IMG/VR virus record: IMGVR_UViG_3300032214_001248
Location: 1-59,796 of that record
DNA: 59,796 nucleotides
Reading direction: 5' to 3' (one strand)
DNA from: a virus
In this document: positions 35,660 through 43,649 of the stretch, in pieces
How the letters are laid out: every line of letters starts with the position of its first letter
Numbering within the stretch: the first letter of the stretch is position 1
The notes under the pieces: generated by a model
What the model was told of the DNA's origin: nothing
What the model saw: only the letters and a program-made list of their open reading frames with translations
Database searches by the model: none
Made by a program: the position numbers and the translations under genes

Positions 35660-38446
35660 TTAACCCTGCATATATGCATGATCACGCCAAGAACTTGAAG
35701 ATGGCATTGTAGGTGATGAAATAACTGATTGTTGTGGAGCAGGGACAGGAACCATAACAACTTCCGGTTCTGATTGCTCTACAATAACTTCTGCAGCAGA
35801 ACCAAGTTCATAATAAGCATAATTTCTCAAAACATTAATAGCTCCATCATAATTTGCTTTGTTTAATGCATCTAAAAATCCAGGGAAGTTTTGCTCTAAT
35901 GCTGATGTAGTGTCAGTATCAAGAACAAACTCAATACCTCTTTCACCAAGAATCGCACGAGTAAATCCTCTAACGAGACCACCTCTACCATAAGCAACGT
36001 GAACATGATTATCATGACCTGGATAACCGTCTTTTAATAATTGAATGGGTTTTACACCCTTCATTCTATTAAATTCTGCAATACCGGCAAGAATTTGTTC
36101 TTGATCACCATATCCACGACTTCTTCCATAACCACCAATATCAATTGCTCTAGATCCTTTAGAAGCATAATGGAGTGATCCAGGACTATGACCACTTTCA
36201 GGTGACCATGGCCTATGTTCTGGGTGTTGATGGACCCCTGATCCCCATCTCCCCAAACCCTTTGCATCTAAAAATCTTCCAAGTTCTCCAGCAAGTTTTG
36301 ACCCCCTTCTTGCATCAGAATTATTTGATAATTGTGTGTAACTTCCGCCAGTTGCTCCCACATCAGAAGATGGAACATAACTACCATACTTTGCAAGAAT
36401 ATCATTTGCATATTTCATTCTATTTTCAAATCCGGGCATTCCTGGTTTTTCCCCAGACCTTTCAAATCTTTCTAACCAAATTGCAGATGCATCTCTTGCA
36501 CTTGATGCCTTTTTAATTTCTCTCCAATCTCCTCTTTGTTCTGCTTCCCATTTTAATCCCACCAATTGTCCTTCTAAAGTATTTGGGTCTTTCCCAATAG
36601 AACTAATATAAGCAGAAACTCTTGGCCATCTATGTTGCTTATCCCATTGTGCTATTCCATGGTGACTGCCATTATCAGCTTTTGGATCAAATCCACTTTC
36701 TTGTTGCAAATTCCCAGCAATACCTGCTGCTTGTGCTCCAGTTAAACCTTGAGATATTAAATAGTGCATTGATTTTTCTGCACCAGTTGAACCAGAAAAA
36801 TCTTCAGGACCTTCAACTCCCATTTGACCAGAAGAAGAAACTTTTTCCTTTTCCTCCCCCACAATCGCATTTAATCCCAACTGTTTCATCAAATCGTTTA
36901 AAACATTACCAACTCTCGAAGAAACAGTCTCCTCTACTGATTTTGATATCACTTTAGTTAAATCTTCACCTCTCATAAACATTTCAGAATTTACCTCGCC
37001 ACCACCAGCAAATGCTCCACCAGTTCTCAATACCTCACTACTAAAAGTATTTCCCATCCAAGAGTTTAATCCCTTTCCAACATTTTCATAGTCAAGTGAA
37101 GATGGTTTATCACCTAAGAGTGTTTTTATTGCCAACCCAAAAATTGGTCCAAAGAAAGGAATATCGCCCGTCTTATCATAGAAATTTTTGGCATATCCCA
37201 AAGGATTCATCGTATCACTTTTAGATGACTCTGGAAACATTTTTTCTATTTCTTTGCCACCACCAACATCAGCACCTGGCTTTAATTTTGGCGGAGTAAT
37301 GCTTACTTCACGTTTTACTTTGGGTTTTTTAACTTCTCTTTTTGCAGGTCCACCAACAACCCTCCCACCCCTTGTAATAATTCCACCTTGAGCACGACCT
37401 TGAACTTTTTGTTGCTCCTGCTCTTTTTTTCCAAAGAAAATATCATAAAGTTTTCCACCAGCCCAATCACCAGCAAATCCACCCAGAATAGCTCCTATTG
37501 GTCCACCAAAACCAGTACCAATAGTACCAAGTATACCTGCACCTATTGCTTTGAATGCTGCCCTACCTAGTGGTTCTCCCAAAGCAATTGACAAACCAAA
37601 ATCAAGTAACCCCCCAATAATAGGAAGTCTTTTAGTAAATGGTCTTATAAACTTTAATATCGTTTTAGCACCACCTCTTCCAAATAATTTTGCTGCTAGT
37701 CTAGTAGCACCTCTAGATAATCCTCTTCTCCCAACTTTTGAAGGTGATGGTTTCTGACCCCTTTTAATATCTGGTCCAAAATCATCACCACCCAAATCAC
37801 CAAAAGCAAGTATAGCAATAATACTTGCTTCAATAACTTTACCCATTGCACCAACAAATCCATCAAAAACTTTGGTGAAATTATCTCCACCAAGATTTTT
37901 TAGAAGTGCTTTAGTGGAATCATATGCTTTATATCCCCAATCAACAAAAGTTACAAGACCGTTTAATAATTTTCCACCCCAATCAGTAACAAAATCAAGT
38001 GCTTGTCCCGCTAACTTTACAACTCCCATTAACTTAGGAAGTTGTGGTAATAATCTAACAACTACAAACCCAAGTAAAATATTAAATAAAAACTTCTTAA
38101 TTCTATCAAGAAAACTTAATTTTGGTACTCCAGGAAGTTTAATCTTTTTATCCTCTTCCTTCTCTGGTTTTGCTTCTAACTTTTCTTCTTTTTCAGTAAA
38201 CTTTTTTTGTTCTGCAAGTTTCCTTTTTTTAGCCTCTTCTGCTTGCTTTAATAATGTATTAGTCTTTACTAAATCATTAATCTTAATAACCTGCCTCTTT
38301 ATAATTCCAAGATTTCTATTAGAAAAAGAGTCATCTCCACTCGATAAAGATTTAACACTAATTTTTTTAGTGATAGCAGAAATGCCAGAACTTGGTAAAA
38401 GTTTTGCTGGATTTATTTTTACTGGAGGTAGTGATTTAGGTTCCAT
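35660..38446 (-). CDS. Tail protein with tail-lysozyme and M15-like peptidase domains
   Basis: 928 residues. An N-terminal coiled coil (about 50-110, Lys/Glu-rich) is followed by a hydrophobic helix (LFNILLGFVVVRLLPQL, about 112-128) and a glycine-rich hydrophobic part (about 295-335, GAGILGTIGTGFGGPIGAIL). Residues about 550-690 form a phage tail lysozyme: YLISQGLTGAQAAGIAGNLQ, QESGFDP (probable catalytic Glu), NGSHHGIAQWDKQHRWP. Residues about 720-825 look like an M15-type zinc peptidase: SPGSLHYASKGSRAIDIGG and GHDNHVHVAYG supply His, Asp and His. The C-terminus is polar. It probably opens the cyanobacterial cell wall during DNA entry, combining glycan and peptide cleavage. Confidence 0.8.
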   Translation of the reverse strand: MEPKSLPPVKINPAKLLPSSGISAITKKISVKSLSSGDDSFSNRNLGIIKRQVIKINDLVKTNTLLKQAEEAKKRKLAEQKKFTEKEEKLEAKPEKEEDKKIKLPGVPKLSFLDRIKKFLFNILLGFVVVRLLPQLPKLMGVVKLAGQALDFVTDWGGKLLNGLVTFVDWGYKAYDSTKALLKNLGGDNFTKVFDGFVGAMGKVIEASIIAILAFGDLGGDDFGPDIKRGQKPSPSKVGRRGLSRGATRLAAKLFGRGGAKTILKFIRPFTKRLPIIGGLLDFGLSIALGEPLGRAAFKAIGAGILGTIGTGFGGPIGAILGGFAGDWAGGKLYDIFFGKKEQEQQKVQGRAQGGIITRGGRVVGGPAKREVKKPKVKREVSITPPKLKPGADVGGGKEIEKMFPESSKSDTMNPLGYAKNFYDKTGDIPFFGPIFGLAIKTLLGDKPSSLDYENVGKGLNSWMGNTFSSEVLRTGGAFAGGGEVNSEMFMRGEDLTKVISKSVEETVSSRVGNVLNDLMKQLGLNAIVGEEKEKVSSSGQMGVEGPEDFSGSTGAEKSMHYLISQGLTGAQAAGIAGNLQQESGFDPKADNGSHHGIAQWDKQHRWPRVSAYISSIGKDPNTLEGQLVGLKWEAEQRGDWREIKKASSARDASAIWLERFERSGEKPGMPGFENRMKYANDILAKYGSYVPSSDVGATGGSYTQLSNNSDARRGSKLAGELGRFLDAKGLGRWGSGVHQHPEHRPWSPESGHSPGSLHYASKGSRAIDIGGYGRSRGYGDQEQILAGIAEFNRMKGVKPIQLLKDGYPGHDNHVHVAYGRGGLVRGFTRAILGERGIEFVLDTDTTSALEQNFPGFLDALNKANYDGAINVLRNYAYYELGSAAEVIVEQSEPEVVMVPVPAPQQSVISSPTMPSSSSWRDHAYMQG

Positions 38447-38449
38447 TTA

Positions 38450-40882
38450 TTAAAAGATTCCTAAAATTTTCTTACTTCTTGGTGCATTACTAGATGGACA
38501 AGTTGCCCCAAAGTTTGGAGTTCTTGGTCTCCCTCCAGATGATTTTGTTACTCCACCCTTTCCACTTCCAATTGGTTTTGTTCTAACAACAACAGGTTGT
38601 CTTGATGGTGGATCCAATTGTTTTGTTTTTGGTTTAGTTGGTGATATCCTAGCAGCATTTGCTTTTGATGCTAATTGAAGTTCTTGTCCCCTATAACCAG
38701 ATCCAAGTCCACCCATCCCACCAACACCACGATTCTTGTAATAGTTTCTTTCCTGAGATCTATGCGAATCTTGTATTATAGAATTTTTCTTAGCAACTAC
38801 AGACTGTTTTGATTTTGAATCATTTATCGCCTTCTTATATAAGTTTGCACCCAACATCTTTTTGATGTTATCTTCAGTCATTCCTTCTTTTCTATACTGC
38901 TCCAAATCAGTAATAGCAGCAAGTCTCATTGAGCGTGCATTTAACGTTTCTTGCCTTGCCCTTGCTCCCCTAGGATCAAAAAGATTTGTAAGTTGCTCTA
39001 AAAATCCATTCTTTCTTTCCGTAGGTCTTGCATATTCCGGTTGACCAGCACGAAATCTAAGATATCCAACAAATGGACCATCTGGACCCATCATTATTTT
39101 AGTTTTTGGTAAACTCTTATTATCTCTCTTTAACCCAAGACCACCAAGAACTCCACCACCTTTTCCTTGATATGACTTATTTCTAGCACCATATTTGTCT
39201 ACCTGTCCAGATAAACCTTTAGTAAAATTGGAAGAATAAATTATATCATTTCCTTTTTGTTGTGCAAAATAACGTTTACCTGCAATAGTAATTTCCGGTT
39301 CAACCATAATATCACCATATCTTGTTCCCTCTTTAACAGCGTCCTTAACTACAATCGAATCCCTACCATTATAAGTTGCTGCATAACCCTTACCAATATC
39401 AAATCCTTGCGTCCCCTTTAGAGATAGACCTCCTGAACTAAGTGCTTTTTGTGAGGCAAGTTGTTTTTCTATTCTCTGAATTCTTTGTTGGACTGATAAA
39501 GCAGCACCGGGAGACCCTCCACGACCACCAACGTTTTCTTCTTTTTTCTGAGTCTTTAATTCTTGTTCATTTTTTCTATAAGAGGAATCGCTAGATTTAT
39601 CTGTACCAACTAATCCTCCACCATAAGCATGTGCTGCTCCATTTATCATTTTGGGTCTATTTGTACCACCACCAGCAGCATTCATTGATTCAAGTGCTCC
39701 TACACCATATTTCTGAACAGCACCACGAGACATAACAAATTCACCATCAGTAAGCATAGCAGGAATCTTGTCAATTCCCTTTTGACCACTTACAAATCCA
39801 GGTCCACCACCAAAAAATCCAAATAGATTTTTGAGTTGTGCTAAACCACCACCAAAATACCCAGGTGTTTTTGGTTCTGATTCTTTTCCAAGATTTTCAA
39901 GTCCTGTAAAATTTTCAATACCACTACTTAAAGCCATAGTGGACCCAACAGTTGCTGCAACTGTCAGACCAGCACTTAATAACTTACCACCTTTTCCCCC
40001 AAGAAATCTAGCAACCCCCTTTGCACCTACAAGTTTAGCAGCAACTTGTACAAGTTTTAAAGTTCCTGCAATTACAAGTTTGGAAAGACCACCAACAAAT
40101 CTACCAAATTGAGTTCCAAATCTAATATAAAGTGCTAAAAGTTTTGGCCAATGATCACCAAAAAATCTAATAATAGACTGAACTTTATCTCTATTATCCT
40201 TATTACCAAACCACTCTAAAAGTAAAACAATAGATCTACCTATAAAAATCGCAGTTATAAAGTCAATAATTCTACTTAATAAAGATTTTACAGGTGCAAT
40301 AATTTTTTCAGCAACTTTTATTGCAGCAGAAAATCCTTTTTCTAATCTAGATTCTGCAAGACCCCTCTTGGCATCTTCCGCTTCTTTTCGCGTTCTTTCA
40401 GCAGAACTCTTTTGAACTTTATTTTGTAGTGTTAAATTTTTTATTATTTCGCCAAGAAGACCTACAATTTCTTTGGTGTCATCTTGACCCTTTATTTCAT
40501 CCGCTGCTGGAGGAAGTGCAAGTGGTCTTATTCCCGTAAGAAGTTTTTTCTTTTTAAGGTTAATACCAACAGCAGTTCCTTTTTTAAAACTTGCCGCTGT
40601 TATTTTCTTTACTTTAAATCTACCCTTTTTACCCTTTACCCTTTTCCACTCATCAGTTATCATTTCAACTTCTTCTGATGCAAGATTTTGCTTTGTCATT
40701 CTTGCAGCAGCCATTCTTTCTCTGAGAAGAGAAGAATATGTGTCATAATCAATATCAAATATATCTTCTAGCCCAAGCAATCTTAATATTCTTTCGTCTA
40801 TTTTTTCATTAATAAGAGCACTCCCATTCTTTGCCTTTGATGGCATTAATGCTGGCAAATTTTTAGAAGAATTGAGTGCCAT
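38450..40882 (-). CDS. Tape-measure/hub-type tail protein
   Basis: 810 residues. It is basic, with hydrophobic segments at about 210-235 (IIDFITAIFIGRSIVLLLEW) and 300-325 (LLSAGLTVAATVGSTMALSSG) and a long helical N-half. The element DKIPAMLTDGEFVMSRGAVQ (about 370-390) is typical of C-terminal regions of phage tape-measure proteins. It directly follows the gp26/small-ORF chaperone pair with a 20-nt overlap, the classic place for the tape measure. T4 gp29 is the functional counterpart, but homology is not proven here. Stop is 3 nt before the lysozyme gene. Confidence 0.65.
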   Translation of the reverse strand: MALNSSKNLPALMPSKAKNGSALINEKIDERILRLLGLEDIFDIDYDTYSSLLRERMAAARMTKQNLASEEVEMITDEWKRVKGKKGRFKVKKITAASFKKGTAVGINLKKKKLLTGIRPLALPPAADEIKGQDDTKEIVGLLGEIIKNLTLQNKVQKSSAERTRKEAEDAKRGLAESRLEKGFSAAIKVAEKIIAPVKSLLSRIIDFITAIFIGRSIVLLLEWFGNKDNRDKVQSIIRFFGDHWPKLLALYIRFGTQFGRFVGGLSKLVIAGTLKLVQVAAKLVGAKGVARFLGGKGGKLLSAGLTVAATVGSTMALSSGIENFTGLENLGKESEPKTPGYFGGGLAQLKNLFGFFGGGPGFVSGQKGIDKIPAMLTDGEFVMSRGAVQKYGVGALESMNAAGGGTNRPKMINGAAHAYGGGLVGTDKSSDSSYRKNEQELKTQKKEENVGGRGGSPGAALSVQQRIQRIEKQLASQKALSSGGLSLKGTQGFDIGKGYAATYNGRDSIVVKDAVKEGTRYGDIMVEPEITIAGKRYFAQQKGNDIIYSSNFTKGLSGQVDKYGARNKSYQGKGGGVLGGLGLKRDNKSLPKTKIMMGPDGPFVGYLRFRAGQPEYARPTERKNGFLEQLTNLFDPRGARARQETLNARSMRLAAITDLEQYRKEGMTEDNIKKMLGANLYKKAINDSKSKQSVVAKKNSIIQDSHRSQERNYYKNRGVGGMGGLGSGYRGQELQLASKANAARISPTKPKTKQLDPPSRQPVVVRTKPIGSGKGGVTKSSGGRPRTPNFGATCPSSNAPRSKKILGIF

Positions 40883-41042
40883 TCGATTGCTGTTGTTTTA
40901 GTTTTTCTTCTTCTAGATGTTGTTGTAGTAAGACAACATAGATGTCTCGTTCCCAAGGCATCATATTTTCAATTTCTGTCAAAGAATATTTATGGTACTG
41001 CATCAAGGCAAAATTAAGACGGAAATAACTTTCCAAATCCAT
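40863..41042 (-). CDS. 51: Small tail chaperone partner (frameshift extension of gp26)
   Basis: ATG at 41042 gives 59 residues; the same frame is open upstream through a GTG at 41048 to the gp26 stop region. It contains FALMQYHKYSLTEIENMMPW and ERDIYVVLLQQHLEEE, a short helical protein. T4 has gp51 in this place between gp26 and the hub genes; size differs (249 aa in T4), so the symbol is positional. The frame joins gp26 by a -1 shift at a T TTT TTC heptamer (41060-41066), so it may be made mostly as a gp26 fusion of 303 residues. It overlaps the tape-measure start by 20 nt. Confidence 0.6.
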   Translation of the reverse strand: MDLESYFRLNFALMQYHKYSLTEIENMMPWERDIYVVLLQQHLEEEKLKQQQSNGTQFF

Positions 41043-41053
41043 ATGCACTAGGG

Positions 41054-41773
41054 CTATGCGAAAAAACTTGCTAACCCTTCTAGAACAACTTCACTTTCAA
41101 CTTTAGTTTTTGGATTTACGACGGTAACCTTATGGGATAGTTTTGGCATGGTCTCAAAGAATTTTTCAATCTCTTTAAATTGTGACGAATTCATTTGCTC
41201 CAGAAAATCACTAAGTTCCTTCTTAGTTACATCAGCAGATGCCCAAACTTCATCTTCAGTATAAATTTTATCAATACATGAAGCAATTAAATCAAAAGAT
41301 TGCTCCATAGCATTCGTATCAGTAAAATCAAAATTATTTTTAATGAATTGATCAAGAGATGGATATTTCATTTCCATCATAATACTCTTATCAACTTTTA
41401 TTTTATTAGTGTGATCTTCATTTTTCTCAACTTTAATATCGTCAAGACTCAACTTAATTGTGGTTGTTGTCTCTTGATCATCGGGGCAAATAACATTAAC
41501 CTCAATATCTTCTCCTACAGATTTGCCCCTGATGTTAAGGAAAAGATATTCAATATCAAAAGTAGGTAAAGATTCTACTTTTATATTTTTTGTTATAACA
41601 CAGTTTTTAATAACATTCTTAATAGCATTAGTAATTTGCTTAGTGTCTTCACTCTCTAAAGCAATCACTAATACTTTTTCTTCCTTAACAAGAAAAGGTC
41701 TGTATTGAATTGTCTGTCCAGTTGAAGGCAACTCAAGTTCATAAGTTGGTGTAGCAATCTTTGGTAAGGGCAT
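41054..41773 (-). CDS. 26: gp26-like baseplate hub assembly protein
   Basis: 239 residues. The N-terminus MPLPKIATPTYELELPSTGQ then YRPFLVKEEKVLVIALES matches T4 gp26-family hub proteins. Middle: LPTFDIEYLFLNIRGKSVGE, which binds neighbouring subunits in relatives. C-terminus: EVVLEGLASFFA then TAG. The last codons contain the slippery heptamer. In siphophage terms it stands where the G protein of the G/GT tail assembly chaperone pair stands, just before the tape measure. Late promoter about 35 nt upstream. Confidence 0.8.
   Translation of the reverse strand: MPLPKIATPTYELELPSTGQTIQYRPFLVKEEKVLVIALESEDTKQITNAIKNVIKNCVITKNIKVESLPTFDIEYLFLNIRGKSVGEDIEVNVICPDDQETTTTIKLSLDDIKVEKNEDHTNKIKVDKSIMMEMKYPSLDQFIKNNFDFTDTNAMEQSFDLIASCIDKIYTEDEVWASADVTKKELSDFLEQMNSSQFKEIEKFFETMPKLSHKVTVVNPKTKVESEVVLEGLASFFA
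41060..41066 (-). other. Candidate -1 ribosomal frameshift site (T TTT TTC)
   Basis: In gp26 frame the minus strand reads AGT TTT TTC GCA TAG, so the heptamer T TTT TTC is in the X XXY YYZ phase. After a -1 slip the codons CGC ATA GCC CTA GTG CAT ATG are open and enter the next gene in its own frame. The site is two codons before the gp26 stop. Confidence 0.7.
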
Positions 41774-41802
41774 AATATCCTATAGGAAATTCAGTATAAA
41801 TT

Positions 41803-41810
41803 TATTTATT
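41803..41810 (-). promoter_or_regulatory. T4-type late promoter (AATAAATA)
   Basis: AATAAATA on the minus strand, about 30 nt before gp26, in the gap after the gp54-like stop. Confidence 0.65.
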
Positions 41811-41814
41811 GTAC

Positions 41815-42663
41815 TTAAGCAATGTTAGAATTTGCACCAACAGTAAATCCAGAAACAGTATTACCAGAACTTAATGCGGAGAGGTCAGGAACTCCACCAA
41901 CATTAAATCCACCTTCTAAAGATTGGTTATAATTTTGTGCCCAATTATATTCATTATTCAGAACAACCTGATTCTCAGAAGATAATGGCGTCTGATCCGC
42001 CACCTTATCATTATTTTTAGAAGATGGAGATAAAATATATCTTACATAAGTCATAGATACAGTACATTTTAATAAAGATGATGAATCATAAGATATTGGC
42101 ATAGAAGAAATTGAAATTGGAAATGCATCAATAAAATCATATGTCAAATTGGAAGCGTAATCTCTTTCAAATTTAACTACTTTTAAAGATCCCTTATAAT
42201 CATTTGGATACCTAACTCTATAGAAATATTGAGAATTTCTACTTCCTACAGGACCTAATAAATTTCCACCCGAATCTCTTTTCTGAGCAATACTCTCATT
42301 TACAATATATTTTATCCAGGTTTCAAAAAATCTAATTGGCATATAATTTTGTGCATCAACGTAAAAAGTTAAATCAATTCTATCATCATAGATTCTTCTA
42401 TAAACATGCCTCTCAGTAACTCCATGAAAATCATTATTAATTTCATGAGTTGCTAAAGAAGACCCGGGTAATGTTGCCTCAGAACATAACAAAGTTAGTG
42501 TTCCAGAGGTTGCTGGGGTATATGCTACGCCATTGTCTTTTAAATAATCTATAAAGTTTCCACTCTTTGTCGGATACCCTACCTCAACTTCAAAATGTGA
42601 AGTAAGTGCTGGTTTAAGAAGTAAATTTGCCTTTATATCAGATAAAGTTTTTGGAGTAGGCAT
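41815..42663 (-). CDS. 54: Tail-tube-fold protein, probable gp54-like tube initiator
   Basis: 282 residues. It contains LLCSEATLPGSSLATHEIN (about 60-78), FHGVTERHVYRRIYDDRIDL and FYVDAQNYMPIRFFETWIKY (95-125), and FIDAFPISISSMPISYDSSS LL (about 190-210), the pattern of gp19/gp54 tail-tube domains. T4 gp54 starts tube growth on the baseplate, together with gp48, which is encoded across the divergent gap here. The final 70 residues are polar and variable. Could instead be a gp19 relative; gp54 is favoured by length and by neighbours gp26 and gp48/gp53. Confidence 0.7.
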   Translation of the reverse strand: MPTPKTLSDIKANLLLKPALTSHFEVEVGYPTKSGNFIDYLKDNGVAYTPATSGTLTLLCSEATLPGSSLATHEINNDFHGVTERHVYRRIYDDRIDLTFYVDAQNYMPIRFFETWIKYIVNESIAQKRDSGGNLLGPVGSRNSQYFYRVRYPNDYKGSLKVVKFERDYASNLTYDFIDAFPISISSMPISYDSSSLLKCTVSMTYVRYILSPSSKNNDKVADQTPLSSENQVVLNNEYNWAQNYNQSLEGGFNVGGVPDLSALSSGNTVSGFTVGANSNIA

Positions 42664-42664
42664 T

Positions 42665-42672
42665 TATAAATA
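42665..42672 (+). promoter_or_regulatory. T4-type late promoter for the plus-strand block (TATAAATA)
   Basis: TATAAATA on the plus strand, 66 nt before the gp4-like ATG and starting 2 nt past the gp54-like start codon of the opposite strand. It is the only recognised promoter for the switch to the plus-strand operon. Confidence 0.7.
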
Positions 42673-42737
42673 CTTTTTGACCTTTATATATTATGTAGTA
42701 AGGTTGATGAGAAAAAATCACACAAAGGTTGGAAAAA

Positions 42738-43190
42738 ATGCCACGCGATTCAAAATACAATCAGGGATATTTTCATCCAAGAAATCCAGAAAAATATATT
42801 GGAGATTGTCAAAACATAGTATATCGCAGTGGTTGGGAACTCAAGTTTATGCAATGGTGTGATAGATCCCCAAACATTATAAAATATGGATCAGAGGAGT
42901 TTTGTGTTCCATATTACAATCCAGTAAAACAAAAAATATGCAGATACTTTCCAGATTTTATTATTGAAGTCCTAGAAGATGGTGGAAAAATTCAAAAATA
43001 TGTTATTGAAATCAAACCAAAAAAACAAACTGTTCCACCAATTCCGGGAAATAAAAAAACAAAGACATATATTAATGAAATTAGAACTTATGCCATTAAC
43101 CAATCAAAATGGGAATCAATTCAAGAATGGTGTAATGACAGAATGATTAAATTTCGTATAATCACAGAACAAGAATTGGGTATCAAGTAA
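42738..43190 (+). CDS. 4: gp4-like head completion nuclease
   Basis: ATG at 42738 gives 150 residues (an in-frame TTG 9 nt upstream is possible). Motifs: RNPEKYIGDCQNIVYRSGWE (about 16-35), LKFMQWCDRSPNIIKYGSEE, VPYYNPVKQKICRYFPDFII and YVIEIKPKKQT. The E..(D)..E-x-K layout is that of TnsA/PD-(D/E)XK nucleases and matches T4 gp4 (also called gp50/65), which finishes heads after packaging and lets tails join. Stop overlaps the next ATG as TAATG. Confidence 0.88.
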   Translation: MPRDSKYNQGYFHPRNPEKYIGDCQNIVYRSGWELKFMQWCDRSPNIIKYGSEEFCVPYYNPVKQKICRYFPDFIIEVLEDGGKIQKYVIEIKPKKQTVPPIPGNKKTKTYINEIRTYAINQSKWESIQEWCNDRMIKFRIITEQELGIK

Positions 43191-43576
43191 TGGCAGATGG
43201 TTTTGGAAAGTATACAAACATTCCCCCCAGAATGAAAGAACTCAAAAAAAGAATTAATGAATCAAATACAAAGGATCCTGAAGATTTGATGATGATCATA
43301 ATGGACGTGTTGAAGCAAGAGGTACTATATCCAGAACCAGGAAAATTTTATACGTTTATTTACAATCCAAAGACACCAGATATTGAATATGACCAACATC
43401 CACTGATTGCGTGTACTTCATTAGAAAGATGGGGATTTAAGGCAATCAATTTTCACTGGAGAGAGGGAAGGCAATATACGTGGGAAGAAATTGCAGGAAA
43501 ACTTCACGTTGTAAAATATGAAGAACTTGATGAGATGCTTTCTATTCAATATGCAAAATTCCGTCTAAATAAATAA
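43190..43576 (+). CDS. Conserved phage protein, 128 aa
   Basis: 128 residues. After a basic N-terminus with IPPRMKELKKRIN, it has FYTFIYNPKTPDIEYDQHPL (about 60-80), a K-T-x4-YD-x2-PL arrangement seen in several small phage structural or assembly proteins, then WGFKAINFHWREGRQYTWEE. No named family recognised. Coupled to gp4 by TAATG and ends at the late promoter for gp48. Unknown function, probably late assembly. Confidence 0.65.
   Translation: MADGFGKYTNIPPRMKELKKRINESNTKDPEDLMMIIMDVLKQEVLYPEPGKFYTFIYNPKTPDIEYDQHPLIACTSLERWGFKAINFHWREGRQYTWEEIAGKLHVVKYEELDEMLSIQYAKFRLNK
43568..43575 (+). promoter_or_regulatory. T4-type late promoter (AATAAATA) overlapping a stop codon
   Basis: AATAAATA on the plus strand overlapping the stop of the 128-aa gene and about 75 nt before gp48. 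The gp48 ATG is preceded by a strong GAGGAGG. Confidence 0.6.
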
Positions 43577-43649
43577 AAAACTTGACATAAATGTCTATCC
43601 GCTTAGGACAACACATCTTCATATGTCCCTTTAATGAGGAGGTTGTTTG

